Shown in pieces: positions 33,885-44,205 of a DNA stretch of 64,000 nt. A model generated the notes under the pieces. That model had not been told where the DNA came from, did no database searches, and was given only the letters and a program-made list of their open reading frames with translations. Position 1 is the first letter of the stretch; each line of letters opens with the position of its first letter. The position numbers and the translations under genes are program-made. The stretch covers positions 1 to 64,000 of the forward strand of contig JALQPE010000775.1 in NCBI GenBank assembly GCA_030407315.1, written 5' to 3'. Source of the DNA: Asparagopsis taxiformis (taxonomy: Eukaryota; Rhodophyta; Florideophyceae; Bonnemaisoniales; Bonnemaisoniaceae).

Positions 33885-36800
33885 CTAGCCGTCGGAAAAT
33901 TGTTCTTCCTCTTCGTCCCCACTATATTCAGGATCTCCCGGCAGAATAGGCGTTACTGGCAACTGTGGAGTTGAATAGCGCAAGACTAGTAGTTCATCGT
34001 GTGTGAGGGCTCTCCTCTTGCGAGGTTCTGTCGTCTTCATCCGCATCATTCCGAGCTGCCCTGTCTTCAGCCTACGATCTTTCTTGACCGGGATGGGAAC
34101 AACTGTCTTGTGGCGAACATTGACAGGTGCCGGTTGACTTTGCCTGGCAGACCGGCGCGGAGCATTGGGGATTACTTCTTCTTCGAATCCCAACCGCCTG
34201 ATGAAACCAAACGAAACATTGTCGGGAATCGGATACGACGCATTCCTGAAATACGTGTGATACCTCGTTGTCGTGTGTGACACAACTCTGTCGACATGCC
34301 CTGCCCCGGCATGTTGTACATGGCCGTGACCGATGAAGACTGAACGTGGCGGAACGATTACCTTCTTCAGCTTCATCGCCTTGGCGTACATATCTAATTC
34401 CAGCGCTTTGGAAAAGACGTACTTGTGGGACCCTGGACACACCTGTCGTCTCGTAAGTAGCAATGCCGACGCAAACGTAACGTCAGACAAGAGGTTGGTA
34501 GAGCTAGTGGGTAGTTAGGTTAGACACTAGAACCGGGAAGGTCACCGGCGCAGAGCCGCCGGAGCTAACGCTGCCTTCTCGCTCCGCGCCGGTTGTCCAC
34601 ACCTTTATTCAGTAAAATTCCGAAATAGTTCGGCGTCGCGCGAAAAGGCTAAAAGTTTCAAATTATCTCTAAAAGTCCAATTACAGCAATACTAGAGAGC
34701 TTACATGGCCAGCCTGCACTGTAAGGGTGATACAGGCTTACAGTATTCCCTGTTCTGACGTTCACTATACTACAACACTCAGTTAGGGAATGGGTCATCT
34801 CCGTTGGCAATAACAAAGTAACCCGGAAGTTGATCTTTGCGGTCGCGAGGAGGAACAGGGAAATCATTGTGTGGGACCTGCCGAGGACACCCCTTTCCCG
34901 TTATCAAAAACCGTCCCCCAGATGCCGGCATGACAAGTTTTTCTCCCGGTAAACCGCACTCCTCCAGCCCTATCAGCCGGACAAGGATTCCCAGCCACAC
35001 GTCCAGCAGGGCTCGCCGCGTCACAAACTTGAACCGGTCGATATGCGTCTCATCGTTCTCGGCATAGTCAACCAGGCAGTGGCGCGTAGACGTTAAGCGA
35101 GCCCTCCCCTCATTCCGGTTCTTCTCATCTGTTACATCGTCCCCAGTATTGACAATGGGACTCCACAGCTGCCGGTTCCCAGGGTCCTTGTGCACCTCCT
35201 CACCCTCCCATGTTCCCAAGAAGTACCGAAACAATTCCTGGTTAGGAATTTCTTCCATGAGACCCAAGTCAAATGGGAACTTGTCCGACGCATCGAGGTA
35301 GCTTACATCCGCGAAATTGTGCATCACCGTATACCCTCGCTCGTTGATTTCCGTTCGGCAATTGTGGAAGTACGCCATACCAGTGCTGGCCTCATACGAA
35401 TCCTTCCAGCTTGTAGACATTCGCGCAACCTGAGCGAAGTCCAGCCTCGAGGGTAGAAACGGCGATGTAGGCTCACACATCGCCTTGGCAGCCATCTTCC
35501 ACGCTGCGAAAAACATCGGATAGATGGTGTCGATCTCGAAAACAAGATGACGAGCCCGATGTTGTTCCGGAATATGCAGCCCCTCAAACACAGGGTCCAT
35601 CGCCACTTGCTTCAAATACCTCACCTCTCTGCCCTCCTCATCGATTTCCACAGTCTCCAATAACAACCTGAGCTCAATCGGGGGCAGAGAGCCAACCCTC
35701 ACCGATGCGATGACGTCCGCAGGACGCTGCGCCAGATGATGCCCTTCGGCTCGGTCTTTGGCTTCGAAATCGTCAGGAAGAGATGGCATACGGTCGTCGA
35801 ACAGGAGGTCGTCTTCAGAAGCAGAGTCACGAACGATGTAACCGTCTTCATCGACTTCCACTTCTTCCGGAACAGTGAATGTAATTGTCACTTCGCGGAC
35901 CCCCTTGCTTTCGACTTGGCCCTCGTCTGCACCGTTTTTGTCTTCCTCGTCCGAAGCGGTATGGACAGATTCTTGGTTGGAGGGAGTCGCACCAGCACCT
36001 TGGTTATCTTGGGGGACAATCTCAACGGCAGAATCGGGGGAACGGGCGGAGTCTTTGTCACCCTCATCACCGGAAACAGTGGCTTGTTGTTGATCGGTGG
36101 GTTTATCAACAACGGCCTGCTCTTCTTCCCCGGCGGATTGTTGTACCACAACCGGCTCTTCTTCCTCGAAGCGTGTGCTCCCCGTCGAGCGAAGTCGCTG
36201 TGAACGGCGGCGGATGCCATGCGAAGCAGGCTCATGTTCGACATTCCGCTGCTTCTTGTGAGTGAGTCTCACATTGGCAGCAGAAGGGCGGCGTTTGCGT
36301 CGAGCCTTAGTCTTCTTCTTCAATGTCGGATTGAAAAACTCTTTCAAGTTCTTTTTCAAATCCTGTAAACGCGTGGCTCTCCGTCGCATTCGAACCTCAC
36401 TGCTCCGGTCGTCCCCTCTATACATTGCAATGGCATTGGTGAGATGCCATTGCAACTCCTTCGGCTGCTTAACCGACCCAATTGCCATCTCTGTGCTCAG
36501 AAATGACTTGCGCATAATACTCTTTGGGCGCCCATACGCAGCGTACAGAGAATTTGCTATTGCAGTCACGCGACGGACGTATGTATAGAAGTCGTTCACG
36601 TCAAAGCGTCCATCCGGACGTCCACCATGAGCAGGGTTCAAGTACTCCGAAAGACAACGCAAGACGAAGACAAAGTTTTCTTCCAGCAACTCGCGCACTA
36701 TCTTGTGGTCCAGGCGCGTTATCCCAATCTCTTTGCGGCGCTCGGAATTGTTCAGCTCACGCAACACTTCGTCGAGAACAGGATGCTTCAGCGTTGCTAT

Positions 36801-38219
36801 AGCCCAACGCGTCCACCGCCGGGCCGTGTTCGTTAAATTCATCATCCCCATGAACTGCGCCTCGAAAAATGTTCGGATGACATCAGACTCACGCAAGTCG
36901 CCAGCGTTTTCCACGTTATTTGCAACAGCAATCGTACGGATGAACTGCTGGATGGACGACAAGATTCGAACCAGGGAGCGTTCCGTCAGTTGCGTCCCAG
37001 TCGTATGGTTCGACTCTGCACTCTTGTGGATGATCTCATGAGGCTGAAGATCACTGTTGTCCTTGCGGCGAAGGTAGTACACATCCAGAGGCTGAGTAAC
37101 CCAGCGCAAGCGGTTTGCGTCCTGTGGCAGCTTGGTTCTGTGCATACGGGTGAGGCGCGTGAAGTCATCGGCAATGCTATGCATAGCATTGAGACGATGC
37201 AGTCCGTCGATCACGGTCACGTTCGCATTGGCATGGAATTTGCCATTCTGGAACAGACGCGTGTCGGCGGGCAGATGCGTGTTCTGCGACCTCAGCACCG
37301 TCACAGTGATACGCGAAGAGCTCACATACCCCACAGCCAACATATTGTTGCGCAGGTCCTCCACGTGGTCTTCTTTCACATCCCGAAGGGTCACGGCCGG
37401 TTCCACTAGCTGCCTCACCAACACAGTCGCTCCTTCTCCGACGTAATCCGACGTCACAAACTTGGGCACCGTAATTTGCGTCCCCTGCTGCTCACGAATG
37501 CTTTCCGCCACCTCCGGTTCGTCGTCCACCTCGGTTACGTCCTGCGTAGTAGCTTCGGTGACGTTGGAGCGAGCAGGGTGCTTCGTGCCTCCACTGGAGG
37601 CTCTGGCAGAGCGAGCAGGGTGCTTCGTGCCTCCACTGGAGGCTCTAGCAGAGCGAGCAGGGCGCTTCGTGCCTCCCGAAACCGGGATGGAGCGTGCTGG
37701 ATGCTTCGTACCCCCCGAACCAGTGATTTCGCCTGCTGGACCGGTACTGGGCATCCGTCCCGAGCTGGCCTGGTTCGTCGCTGCGTTGAAGTTTGACGCT
37801 GCAGCAGGGGTACGAATGTCGCTAGGGCCATCCTCCGCAGCGGGGCGCATCATCCGAGTATCCCAAGGGTACAACGCCGCAGCGTATGCTCCACCCATCG
37901 TCTCCGGCGGTCCCTCGGCGCCATCAAACATGTACGGGAACGGGAGGTCCTTGAACTTGTCCTTAGTCGCAATGTTGCGCACGACGATATAGTCCGCCTC
38001 GTCGGTTTCCGGCAGCTTGTGGTTGTGCAGCGTGCGCGGAAGGCCAGCATCGCCACCAGCAGTGCTCACCGAAGCCGTCCCAATATGCACAGCCGCACCG
38101 TCCACGTCCGCAAACAAGTTGACATCGACGCCGCGCTTGAGTCCGCGCGACTCCGCTGACGCGCTCACTTGATCGCCGCAAACCGTTGAAAACAAACTGC
38201 TGAAATGCGTATCCGCCAT
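33885..38219 (-). CDS. ParB-like domain and 2-oxoglutarate/Fe(II) oxygenase fusion
   Basis: Exon 1 runs from ATG 38219 (1146 codons to 34779); a second open segment (about 34503-33885) completes the oxygenase. In order: N-terminus with 48-base tandem repeats (SGGTKHPARSARAS, about residues 165-220); ParB-like fold at about 260-420 (VKEDHVEDLRNNMLAVGY, then IDGLHRLNAMHS at about 335, matching the ParB DGxHR box); a basic block; an acidic linker at about 680-830; and an oxygenase with VPHNDFP (HxD, about 1118-1120). The second segment supplies CPGSHKY, VQHAGAG (distal His) and the 2OG-binding Arg in RYHTYF, and ends acidic. The splice between 34503 and 34800 is unresolved: an acceptor CCACTAG is visible, but no clear donor. 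Oxidation of a DNA base or protein is plausible; the substrate is unknown. Confidence 0.75.
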
Positions 38220-38499
38220 GGTTGTTGAGTTGGAAAGGAAAAGAGATGGTTGACGTTGACGTATTGAGTGATGTGGATGATATGTTTCACGTTAAGTTGA
38301 AGAATGGTCGTGAACGCCAATCGCTGGAAATAATAACACAATAGAACCGAAATTTTGTTAGGTACACACTTATCGTGACCGCTGGAATGCAAGAGAGGCA
38401 ATCGAGATGTGAGTGTCCGTTCGGAACGGGCCCGAGTCGGGCTCTCGAAACCTGACGAGGTGGCGTGAAGCAGGCAGTGTCCTTGATGTGCAACGTGTT

Positions 38500-38730
38500 A
38501 AAATTACAGCTGTCAAGCTAGGCAGCTTTTGGGGCGGCTGCGAGCACCCCTTTATCCGGGGGACACCCTGATTTGAATTAAAATTTGGGCTATTCTCAAA
38601 AACATGCACATGTGAACATGTTTTTGAGGTAGGGGTGTGCCGTACGGCACAATCGACCCGCCGAAATCAACGTTTTTTGCAATTTTCTTCTCACCGAAAT
38701 TCTAGAATTTCTGGGCTGGCCAGCAATGCT
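38500..38730 (+). repeat. Palindrome-bearing repeat (R2), upstream of the ParB/oxygenase gene
   Basis: Same hairpin and GTGCCGTACGGCAC palindrome as R1, truncated after GGCTGGCCAGCAATGC. It shares with R4 a further 65 bases on its left (AATTACAGCTGTC, GCGAGCACCCCT). It lies about 280 bases upstream of the minus-strand start at 38219, the same relative position R4 has to the gene starting at 44206. Confidence 0.8.
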
Positions 38731-39830
38731 ATAGCTATCTGCTCTAAACCGATTCTAACAAGCAGAAAGAATCCTCTCCTTCATGACGATGCTCTCGAAT
38801 ACAGTGCAATGCAACGGACTCCTTCAAGAGAACGACAAAGCATCGTCTTTTCGAAGGCATTTCCGTACAAAAAATAATCGAAACACATATTTGACTTTAA
38901 CCTAACAGCTATCGCGAGCACCGTACTCAGCTATATTTCCTCTGTAATTTCCTTCCTGCAACCAATCAATAGCCGCTTGGTCACAGGCTTGAAAGCCTTC
39001 CACTATCTGTCCTATCCATAGAAGAGGGTTTGATCCAGGCCTTGATGGGTGTGGAACCCGAGAAATTGAAAATGGAACATATTGCGACAGAGACGAGATG
39101 TCATTCTCTTTCATTTAATTTTTTCTAACAAGATTCTAAACGTCTACGGTGCGGAACAAACCCTATGTCGTCCGTCCGTTTACATCCCGGAGAGATGTGG
39201 ATGTGAAGTAAGACGCAGTGGTGATGTCGTGTAGATTCCCACAGACGGAGGTGGAGGAGGTGGCTACGGAGGAAGCCTGGAGAACTTCTCCGGTACTGAC
39301 ATCTCACATGTTGAACATGTGAGATGTCAGTACCCATGGATGAGAAGAAAAACATGTTCAGGTCCGGTTCGCATATTGTTGCCATTAACGGAGGCGGAGG
39401 AGGCGGCTATGGTGGAAGCCTGGAGAGCATGTGAGATGTCAGTACCCATGGATCACAAGAAGAACATGTTGAGGTGCGGTTCGGATATTGTTGCCATTAA
39501 CGGAGGCGGAGGAGGCGGCTACGGTGCAAGCCTGGAGAAGAATAGAATAGTCCTATACCCATGGATCACAAGAAAACGTTGTTGGGCTCCTTTTCGAAGC
39601 CCATTCGCCTCTTGAATAAATTTAGCACCCGAATCATATACGATTGCCGAGTTGACACCCCGTATGTCTCGTTGGTAGAAATAGCAGGGGTTCCACCACT
39701 CAGCTGGCGGGAAGTAACTGAATATGAGATATGGCTTAGCTCCCGCCAAAACCGATAGCTCTGGGCTCAGGTTCTCCAAATGTGGTTATACGAATGTGTT
39801 CTGACAATGCTAGAAGACGAACATCTGCAT
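38731..39830. other. Repeat-rich spacer with long palindrome, no supported gene
   Basis: Contains a 43-base perfect palindrome (39292-39334) and about three units of a roughly 112-base tandem repeat around 39240-39600, each with GGAGGCGGAGGAGGCGGCTA and AAGCCTGGAGA. In one plus frame these units encode Gly-rich GGGGGGYGxSLE. Short minus ORFs (38902-39114, 39519-39779) have protein-like composition but no recognised domain; they may be remnants. Confidence 0.5.
39292..39334. repeat. 43-base perfect inverted repeat, 21-bp stem, 1-base loop
   Basis: GGTACTGACATCTCACATG and its exact reverse complement flank a single G. Such long uninterrupted palindromes are unstable and rare, so it is either recent or maintained. 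Its right arm is also the start of the adjacent tandem unit (GAGATGTCAGTACCCATGGA). Confidence 0.9.
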
Positions 39831-40066
39831 CCTGATTTGAATTAAAATTTGGGCTATTCTCAAAAACATGCACATGTGAACATGTTCTTGAGATGGGGGT
39901 GTGCCGTACGGCACAATCGACCGCCCAAATCGATGTTTTTTGCAATACTTTTTTCTGCCCGAAATTGTAGAATTTCTGGGCTGGCCAGCAATGCATCTGA
40001 GCTGGACATCCCCATGTCCAGTGGCCGTCCGGATATCGCTAACCTGGTAGGCGTGATGCACGTGTG
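39825..40066 (+). repeat. Palindrome-bearing repeat (R3), upstream of the methyltransferase-SET gene
   Basis: Full hairpin and GTGCCGTACGGCAC palindrome, then GAATTTCTGGGCTGGCCAGCA and GCTGGACATCCC. It ends about 280 bases before ATG 40345, so R2 and R3 lie upstream of the two divergent genes. Confidence 0.82.
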
Positions 40067-40344
40067 ACAACCTATGTGACTGGCGGCCGTGCAGTACAAC
40101 ACTCAAAGACAGGGAATCACAATCTTTTTAAAATTTTTCTCTACCACGTATCCGTCACAACTTATTACCTACACCGGTTACGGGTTTCAAGACCTTTCCA
40201 GTGCTGTGTACCCGTATACTCTGTTCCGTTCGATATCAACCAGTGTTCCTCACGAAAGAGTGCAAACGTCACGAGATACGTCGTCAAATTTGACTGTCTC
40301 GCCGAGCGGTCGCCATCCTGTACCGAATTTCCACTCATTCCATT

Positions 40345-43300
40345 ATGACGAATAAGCGCAGGCGCAACAGCAATCCGATCGTTGACGACGCAACCGTGCC
40401 AATTCTGCGCGAACCCGCTAGCCCTTGGGAGGATTCTAGTGACATGGGTACACGTCGAAACGTAGGTCGCGCCGCCCGCGAAACTACTCTCGCTGGCAAA
40501 GACTTCCTCCGCCTCTTGCTGGATTTATTCGCCCACTCAAGTTTCGCAGACTTGACGGACAAGCCGGGAGGTTTCACATACGCGGACCTTGGCGCTTGGG
40601 TTGCGCAGGGCACGGAAGAACAATTTCTGGCGCTGCAAGGTCGACTCAGCATGGCCTTCAGCGGTCGTTCGAAGAATGCTGGAGTCGAGGCGGATGTTGC
40701 CGAAATCGTCATGGCAGAGATGAACGTTGAGCGAGCCAAGCAGATTGTTCGTCTGGCATTACCGATTGCCGAGTTTTCAAGACAGGATGAGCGTATCGGG
40801 CAATGGGTTGAGCACTGCATCCTTTCTGGGATCGTGCCGCAGACCTTCCTTATTGGATGTAACATGCTTCCTTCGCCACTACAGGCGCCGCAGCGCGGGG
40901 AACCAAGCGCCTTCGTTCTTGCTCCACCGGAAACGTTCGAGGTATTGATGTATTTCCAAGCGTTGTCTATCATCCGAAATCACAACAAGAACCTGCCGCG
41001 TCGCCGAATAGGCGATGCGGCCGAAGAGGGGAACGAAGCCGCACGCGTCCCAGCCCATCGGAAAAGCACTAATCGAGCTTGTTACGTGGTTCAAGTTTTA
41101 TACCATGCTTGGACCGATGTGGCCTTCGCCGCAAAGTTTTCCAGCTTCGAAGAGTTGATGGCGCCGTACATCATTTTCGACAGCAGTGAGCATTGGTTTG
41201 ACGTGCTCGATGAAGGTCTATTCGCACCGATGGAGCAGAAGCTAGATCTCTACCACGACAAAGCTCCCCTATCTCATCCTGATGGATATGGTGGAAAAGT
41301 AGAGACAAGAACCAGTGCGCAGCACAGTGCATTTAGGGACCTTGTGAGGAAGTTCTTCGACCGGTTGCAGTTTCTTATCGTCAACCCGGACCTGTACACC
41401 TGGCCGGAGTCCGACCGCTGGGGGGCGCTGGAAATATACTTGTCAAGCGGAAATCCGGACAAGCTGCCAGCGTACTTTGACACCCTCGACGAAGACGTTA
41501 TGGCTGTCCTCCGCCCGGCACCACAAGCCGCGGACGCAGAAAAGGTCCCCAAGCCGGTTGATGACACTCCCACTCGTCGCAACACAGGAGGGAGAGGTTT
41601 GGTTCCGTCGACAAGACACACAACCAGGCTTCAACTTGGACCTGGGAGGACCAGTCTTACTGCCCAAGGGCCGTCTCCCCCGTCACCGTCACCCCATGCG
41701 ACAGAAGAGCAGGAAAGTGAAGGGCAGGCTCTCGCAAAGGACTTTCTTTCGAAAATGAGTCAGTATTGCCGGGTGTACGACGTCCCTTTCGAAGATTTGG
41801 TCAGTGCCGACGAGAGCCGAGAACACGTGCCCATCACGGGCAACGTTCAGCTCATTCTGACTGATCCGCCCTACAATGTTCGTCGTAAGAGGAACGATTC
41901 CAACTCTTCGTACGACAGGCTAACTGCAGAAGATATGCAGGCTAGCATCGAAGTGTTTGACGAGCTGTTGCGCCCCGGTGGCCACGGCATCGTGTTCTGC
42001 TCCGTTTTGCAGTTCTACGAATGGTTCCATTACTTGGAAACGTACAAAGGACCGCAGTCAGAAGGCCCAACCGATGCTGCTGCCAGTGATGACGGGTCGG
42101 ATGAAGAAGAGGTTACGTCCATGAATTCGGACTCCGAAGCATCGCAGCACAGTGGCGAAGAAAGTGCGGATGAGGAGGAGGAGGACGAGGAGGAGGAGGA
42201 CGTCGTTCGGAATTCAGTTTTCTTCGTTGACGAGGTACCTCTGTTGTTTGTCCGACTACCTGGGCACCTCTATCAAATGCCGGGGCGGAAGAGGTACCAA
42301 CGCATGAACATGGCAGAGGTCGCTATCCACTTCTGGAAGCGAGGTGTTCCGTTCAAGACTGGAAGCGAGATGGTGGCCTATAGGAACCACGGATACATGG
42401 ACGGCACGTACCCGGCGTGGTGCAACGTCACCATCAATATGCCCGCCATCGATTCGAATGAGATGGTGTGGCGAACAAGGAGCACAACCGGTGCTACGGT
42501 CAGAGTTCGTGCAGAGCAGAAGAGCGTCGCTCTCATGATGGAGTTGATCAGCCAGCATTCACAGCCTGGTGATATTGTTGTCGATCCATTCTCTGGCACT
42601 TTCGCAACGGGAAAAGCAGCTATGAGCTTGCCTGAGCACCGTGTTTTCGTCGGCAGTGACATGGACAAATTGTGTCTGGCACGATCGCTTCCAAAGCTGT
42701 GTGCAGTCATGTCACGTGTAATTCTTTCAAACAACACTGACATGAGGGTCACGACAGAAGCGAAACAGAGTGCTGAGAAGTTCTTGGCGTCCCCCTCTGT
42801 CACGATGCGTACGCAGAGGGAACGCAGGATCATCGATCCCCCACCTGGCCTTCCCCTGTACCAGAGGTTCCCGAAATATATTCGGCAGTACTTCTGGCAG
42901 CTGTGCCCAGAGTCGATTGCGTCGCACGAGCACATGGAAAAACCGGTACATTATTGGCCACCTTCCCTGCGCCGCTGGTTGCAAACTGAAAACCCTCGCG
43001 TGATGCGGGCACACAATTGTGTTGCGAAAAAATTGAGCGTTCGACCATCGCTGATTAAGCATCCAAATGCAGGAAGAGGGCTCTTCGCTGAACAGACATT
43101 TAATGTTGGCGACGAAGTATGTGCATACTACGGAACTGTTGTGTACTCTGATATGAGCAAGGAGTCGATGAGGTTCGCGTACGGAGAGGGTCACATGGCG
43201 ATAACGAAGGAAACATTCTTGATGTATGCCATCAAGCTGTATGCAACAGCGGAGGACGACGAAAACATCGAGCATCCAATTTGGATTGTTCCGGCTCCGT

Positions 43301-43545
43301 TCTGTTCGGCGCAGTTCATCAACGACCCGCGGTATTTGCGAGGTGAGGACACTCCGGCGGAAGACACCAGGCGGATGGCCAACGTCGAGTTTGTCGAGAA
43401 CTACAGCAGCGGTTCGACGGGGAAGAAGCTCAAGGCGAAGGACCTAGAAAATCCGAAGATCATTGTAGTACGTGCAATCCGCGATATCCGTCCAGGGCAG
43501 GAGCTCTACGTTCATTATGGGACAGCGTTTAGAGCATGGAATTAG
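40345..43545 (+). CDS. Beta-class DNA amino-methyltransferase fused to a SET domain
   Basis: One uninterrupted 1066-residue ORF from ATG 40345. Residues 1-480: no recognised domain, basic N-terminus, helical. About 500-800: Rossmann methyltransferase with motif IV TDPPYNVRR (about 506-513), LLRPGGHGIVFC, then after an acidic insert (about 580-622) motif X-like QKSVALMMELISQHS and motif I DPFSGTFATGKAA (about 746-758). The order IV before I and the DPPY box are those of N6-adenine or N4-cytosine methylases (N6_N4_Mtase type). About 900-1062: a SET domain, AGRGLFAEQTF...AYYGTVV, QFINDPR, NVEFVEN and DIRPGQELYVHYG. The usual SET NHS is changed to IND, so lysine methyltransferase activity is uncertain. 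Expected to act in the nucleus on DNA and perhaps histones. Confidence 0.82.
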   Translation: MTNKRRRNSNPIVDDATVPILREPASPWEDSSDMGTRRNVGRAARETTLAGKDFLRLLLDLFAHSSFADLTDKPGGFTYADLGAWVAQGTEEQFLALQGRLSMAFSGRSKNAGVEADVAEIVMAEMNVERAKQIVRLALPIAEFSRQDERIGQWVEHCILSGIVPQTFLIGCNMLPSPLQAPQRGEPSAFVLAPPETFEVLMYFQALSIIRNHNKNLPRRRIGDAAEEGNEAARVPAHRKSTNRACYVVQVLYHAWTDVAFAAKFSSFEELMAPYIIFDSSEHWFDVLDEGLFAPMEQKLDLYHDKAPLSHPDGYGGKVETRTSAQHSAFRDLVRKFFDRLQFLIVNPDLYTWPESDRWGALEIYLSSGNPDKLPAYFDTLDEDVMAVLRPAPQAADAEKVPKPVDDTPTRRNTGGRGLVPSTRHTTRLQLGPGRTSLTAQGPSPPSPSPHATEEQESEGQALAKDFLSKMSQYCRVYDVPFEDLVSADESREHVPITGNVQLILTDPPYNVRRKRNDSNSSYDRLTAEDMQASIEVFDELLRPGGHGIVFCSVLQFYEWFHYLETYKGPQSEGPTDAAASDDGSDEEEVTSMNSDSEASQHSGEESADEEEEDEEEEDVVRNSVFFVDEVPLLFVRLPGHLYQMPGRKRYQRMNMAEVAIHFWKRGVPFKTGSEMVAYRNHGYMDGTYPAWCNVTINMPAIDSNEMVWRTRSTTGATVRVRAEQKSVALMMELISQHSQPGDIVVDPFSGTFATGKAAMSLPEHRVFVGSDMDKLCLARSLPKLCAVMSRVILSNNTDMRVTTEAKQSAEKFLASPSVTMRTQRERRIIDPPPGLPLYQRFPKYIRQYFWQLCPESIASHEHMEKPVHYWPPSLRRWLQTENPRVMRAHNCVAKKLSVRPSLIKHPNAGRGLFAEQTFNVGDEVCAYYGTVVYSDMSKESMRFAYGEGHMAITKETFLMYAIKLYATAEDDENIEHPIWIVPAPFCSAQFINDPRYLRGEDTPAEDTRRMANVEFVENYSSGSTGKKLKAKDLENPKIIVVRAIRDIRPGQELYVHYGTAFRAWN

Positions 43546-43749
43546 GTTCACGAAAGATGTTTTCATTTCGACTACAAATAAAGCTACGTTCCAGAGTTGA
43601 AGTATATCATATAATGCAGCATGTCCAGCCACCATTAGTCCAGGGTGAAACCTATTGAGCAGTACTCGCCTGTCAAAAACCAATCGTTCACACTCCAGGT
43701 GCACTTCGTCCGAGCAGTGAACCTGACTGCTTGGATGCTGTTATGCGTG

Positions 43750-44022
43750 CAGATGCAAAATACACGACCAAGTTGAAATGGACGCCCGGTGGATGTCCAG
43801 CTCAGTTGCATTGCTGTCCAGCCCAGAAATTCTACAATTCAGGGCAGAAAAAAATATTGCAAAAAACATCGATTTCAGCGGGTCGATTGTGCCGTACGGC
43901 ACACCCCCATCTCAAAAACATGTTCACATGTGCATGTTTTTGAGAATAGCCCAAATTTTAATTCAAATCAGGACGTCTTCCGGACATAGGGGTGCTCGCG
44001 GCCTAGCTCGACAGCTGTAATT
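43750..44022 (-). repeat. Palindrome-bearing repeat (R4), inverted copy
   Basis: Reverse-complement copy with hairpin and palindrome near 43890-43950. On its gene-proximal side it shares the extra 65 bases with R2 (AGGGGTGCTCGCGGCC, GACAGCTGTAATT). It lies between the end of the methyltransferase-SET gene and the start of the accessory gene at 44206. A CGTCTTCCGGAC at 43974 resembles the first bases of the Plavaka-like terminus and is a candidate left end for copy 2. Confidence 0.8.
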
Positions 44023-44205
44023 GTACCTCATTAAATACTGTTGATGACTGCCTACCGTATACAATCTGGGCTGTTGGCGTATTCTCCGGTACTTGACCTG
44101 ACCTGAACGTTCATCGCAGACCGTTGTGGTTACCGACACTATACAGCAATCTTTTTTGTATCTCGTGCAACTCAATCGTTCCATCGCTTCCGGGAAGGCT
44201 TCATT

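Noticed and set aside
39825..43980. R3 and R4 as terminal inverted repeats of a 4.1 kb transposon carrying only the methyltransferase-SET gene
   Set aside because: R2 and R4 share sequence beyond the supposed terminus, and no matching target duplication is visible, so the ends cannot be fixed; kept as an open alternative.
33405..44022. CRISPR-like array of repeats
   Set aside because: Copies are few, widely spaced, in both orientations and about 200 bases long in a eukaryotic transposon context; not a CRISPR array.
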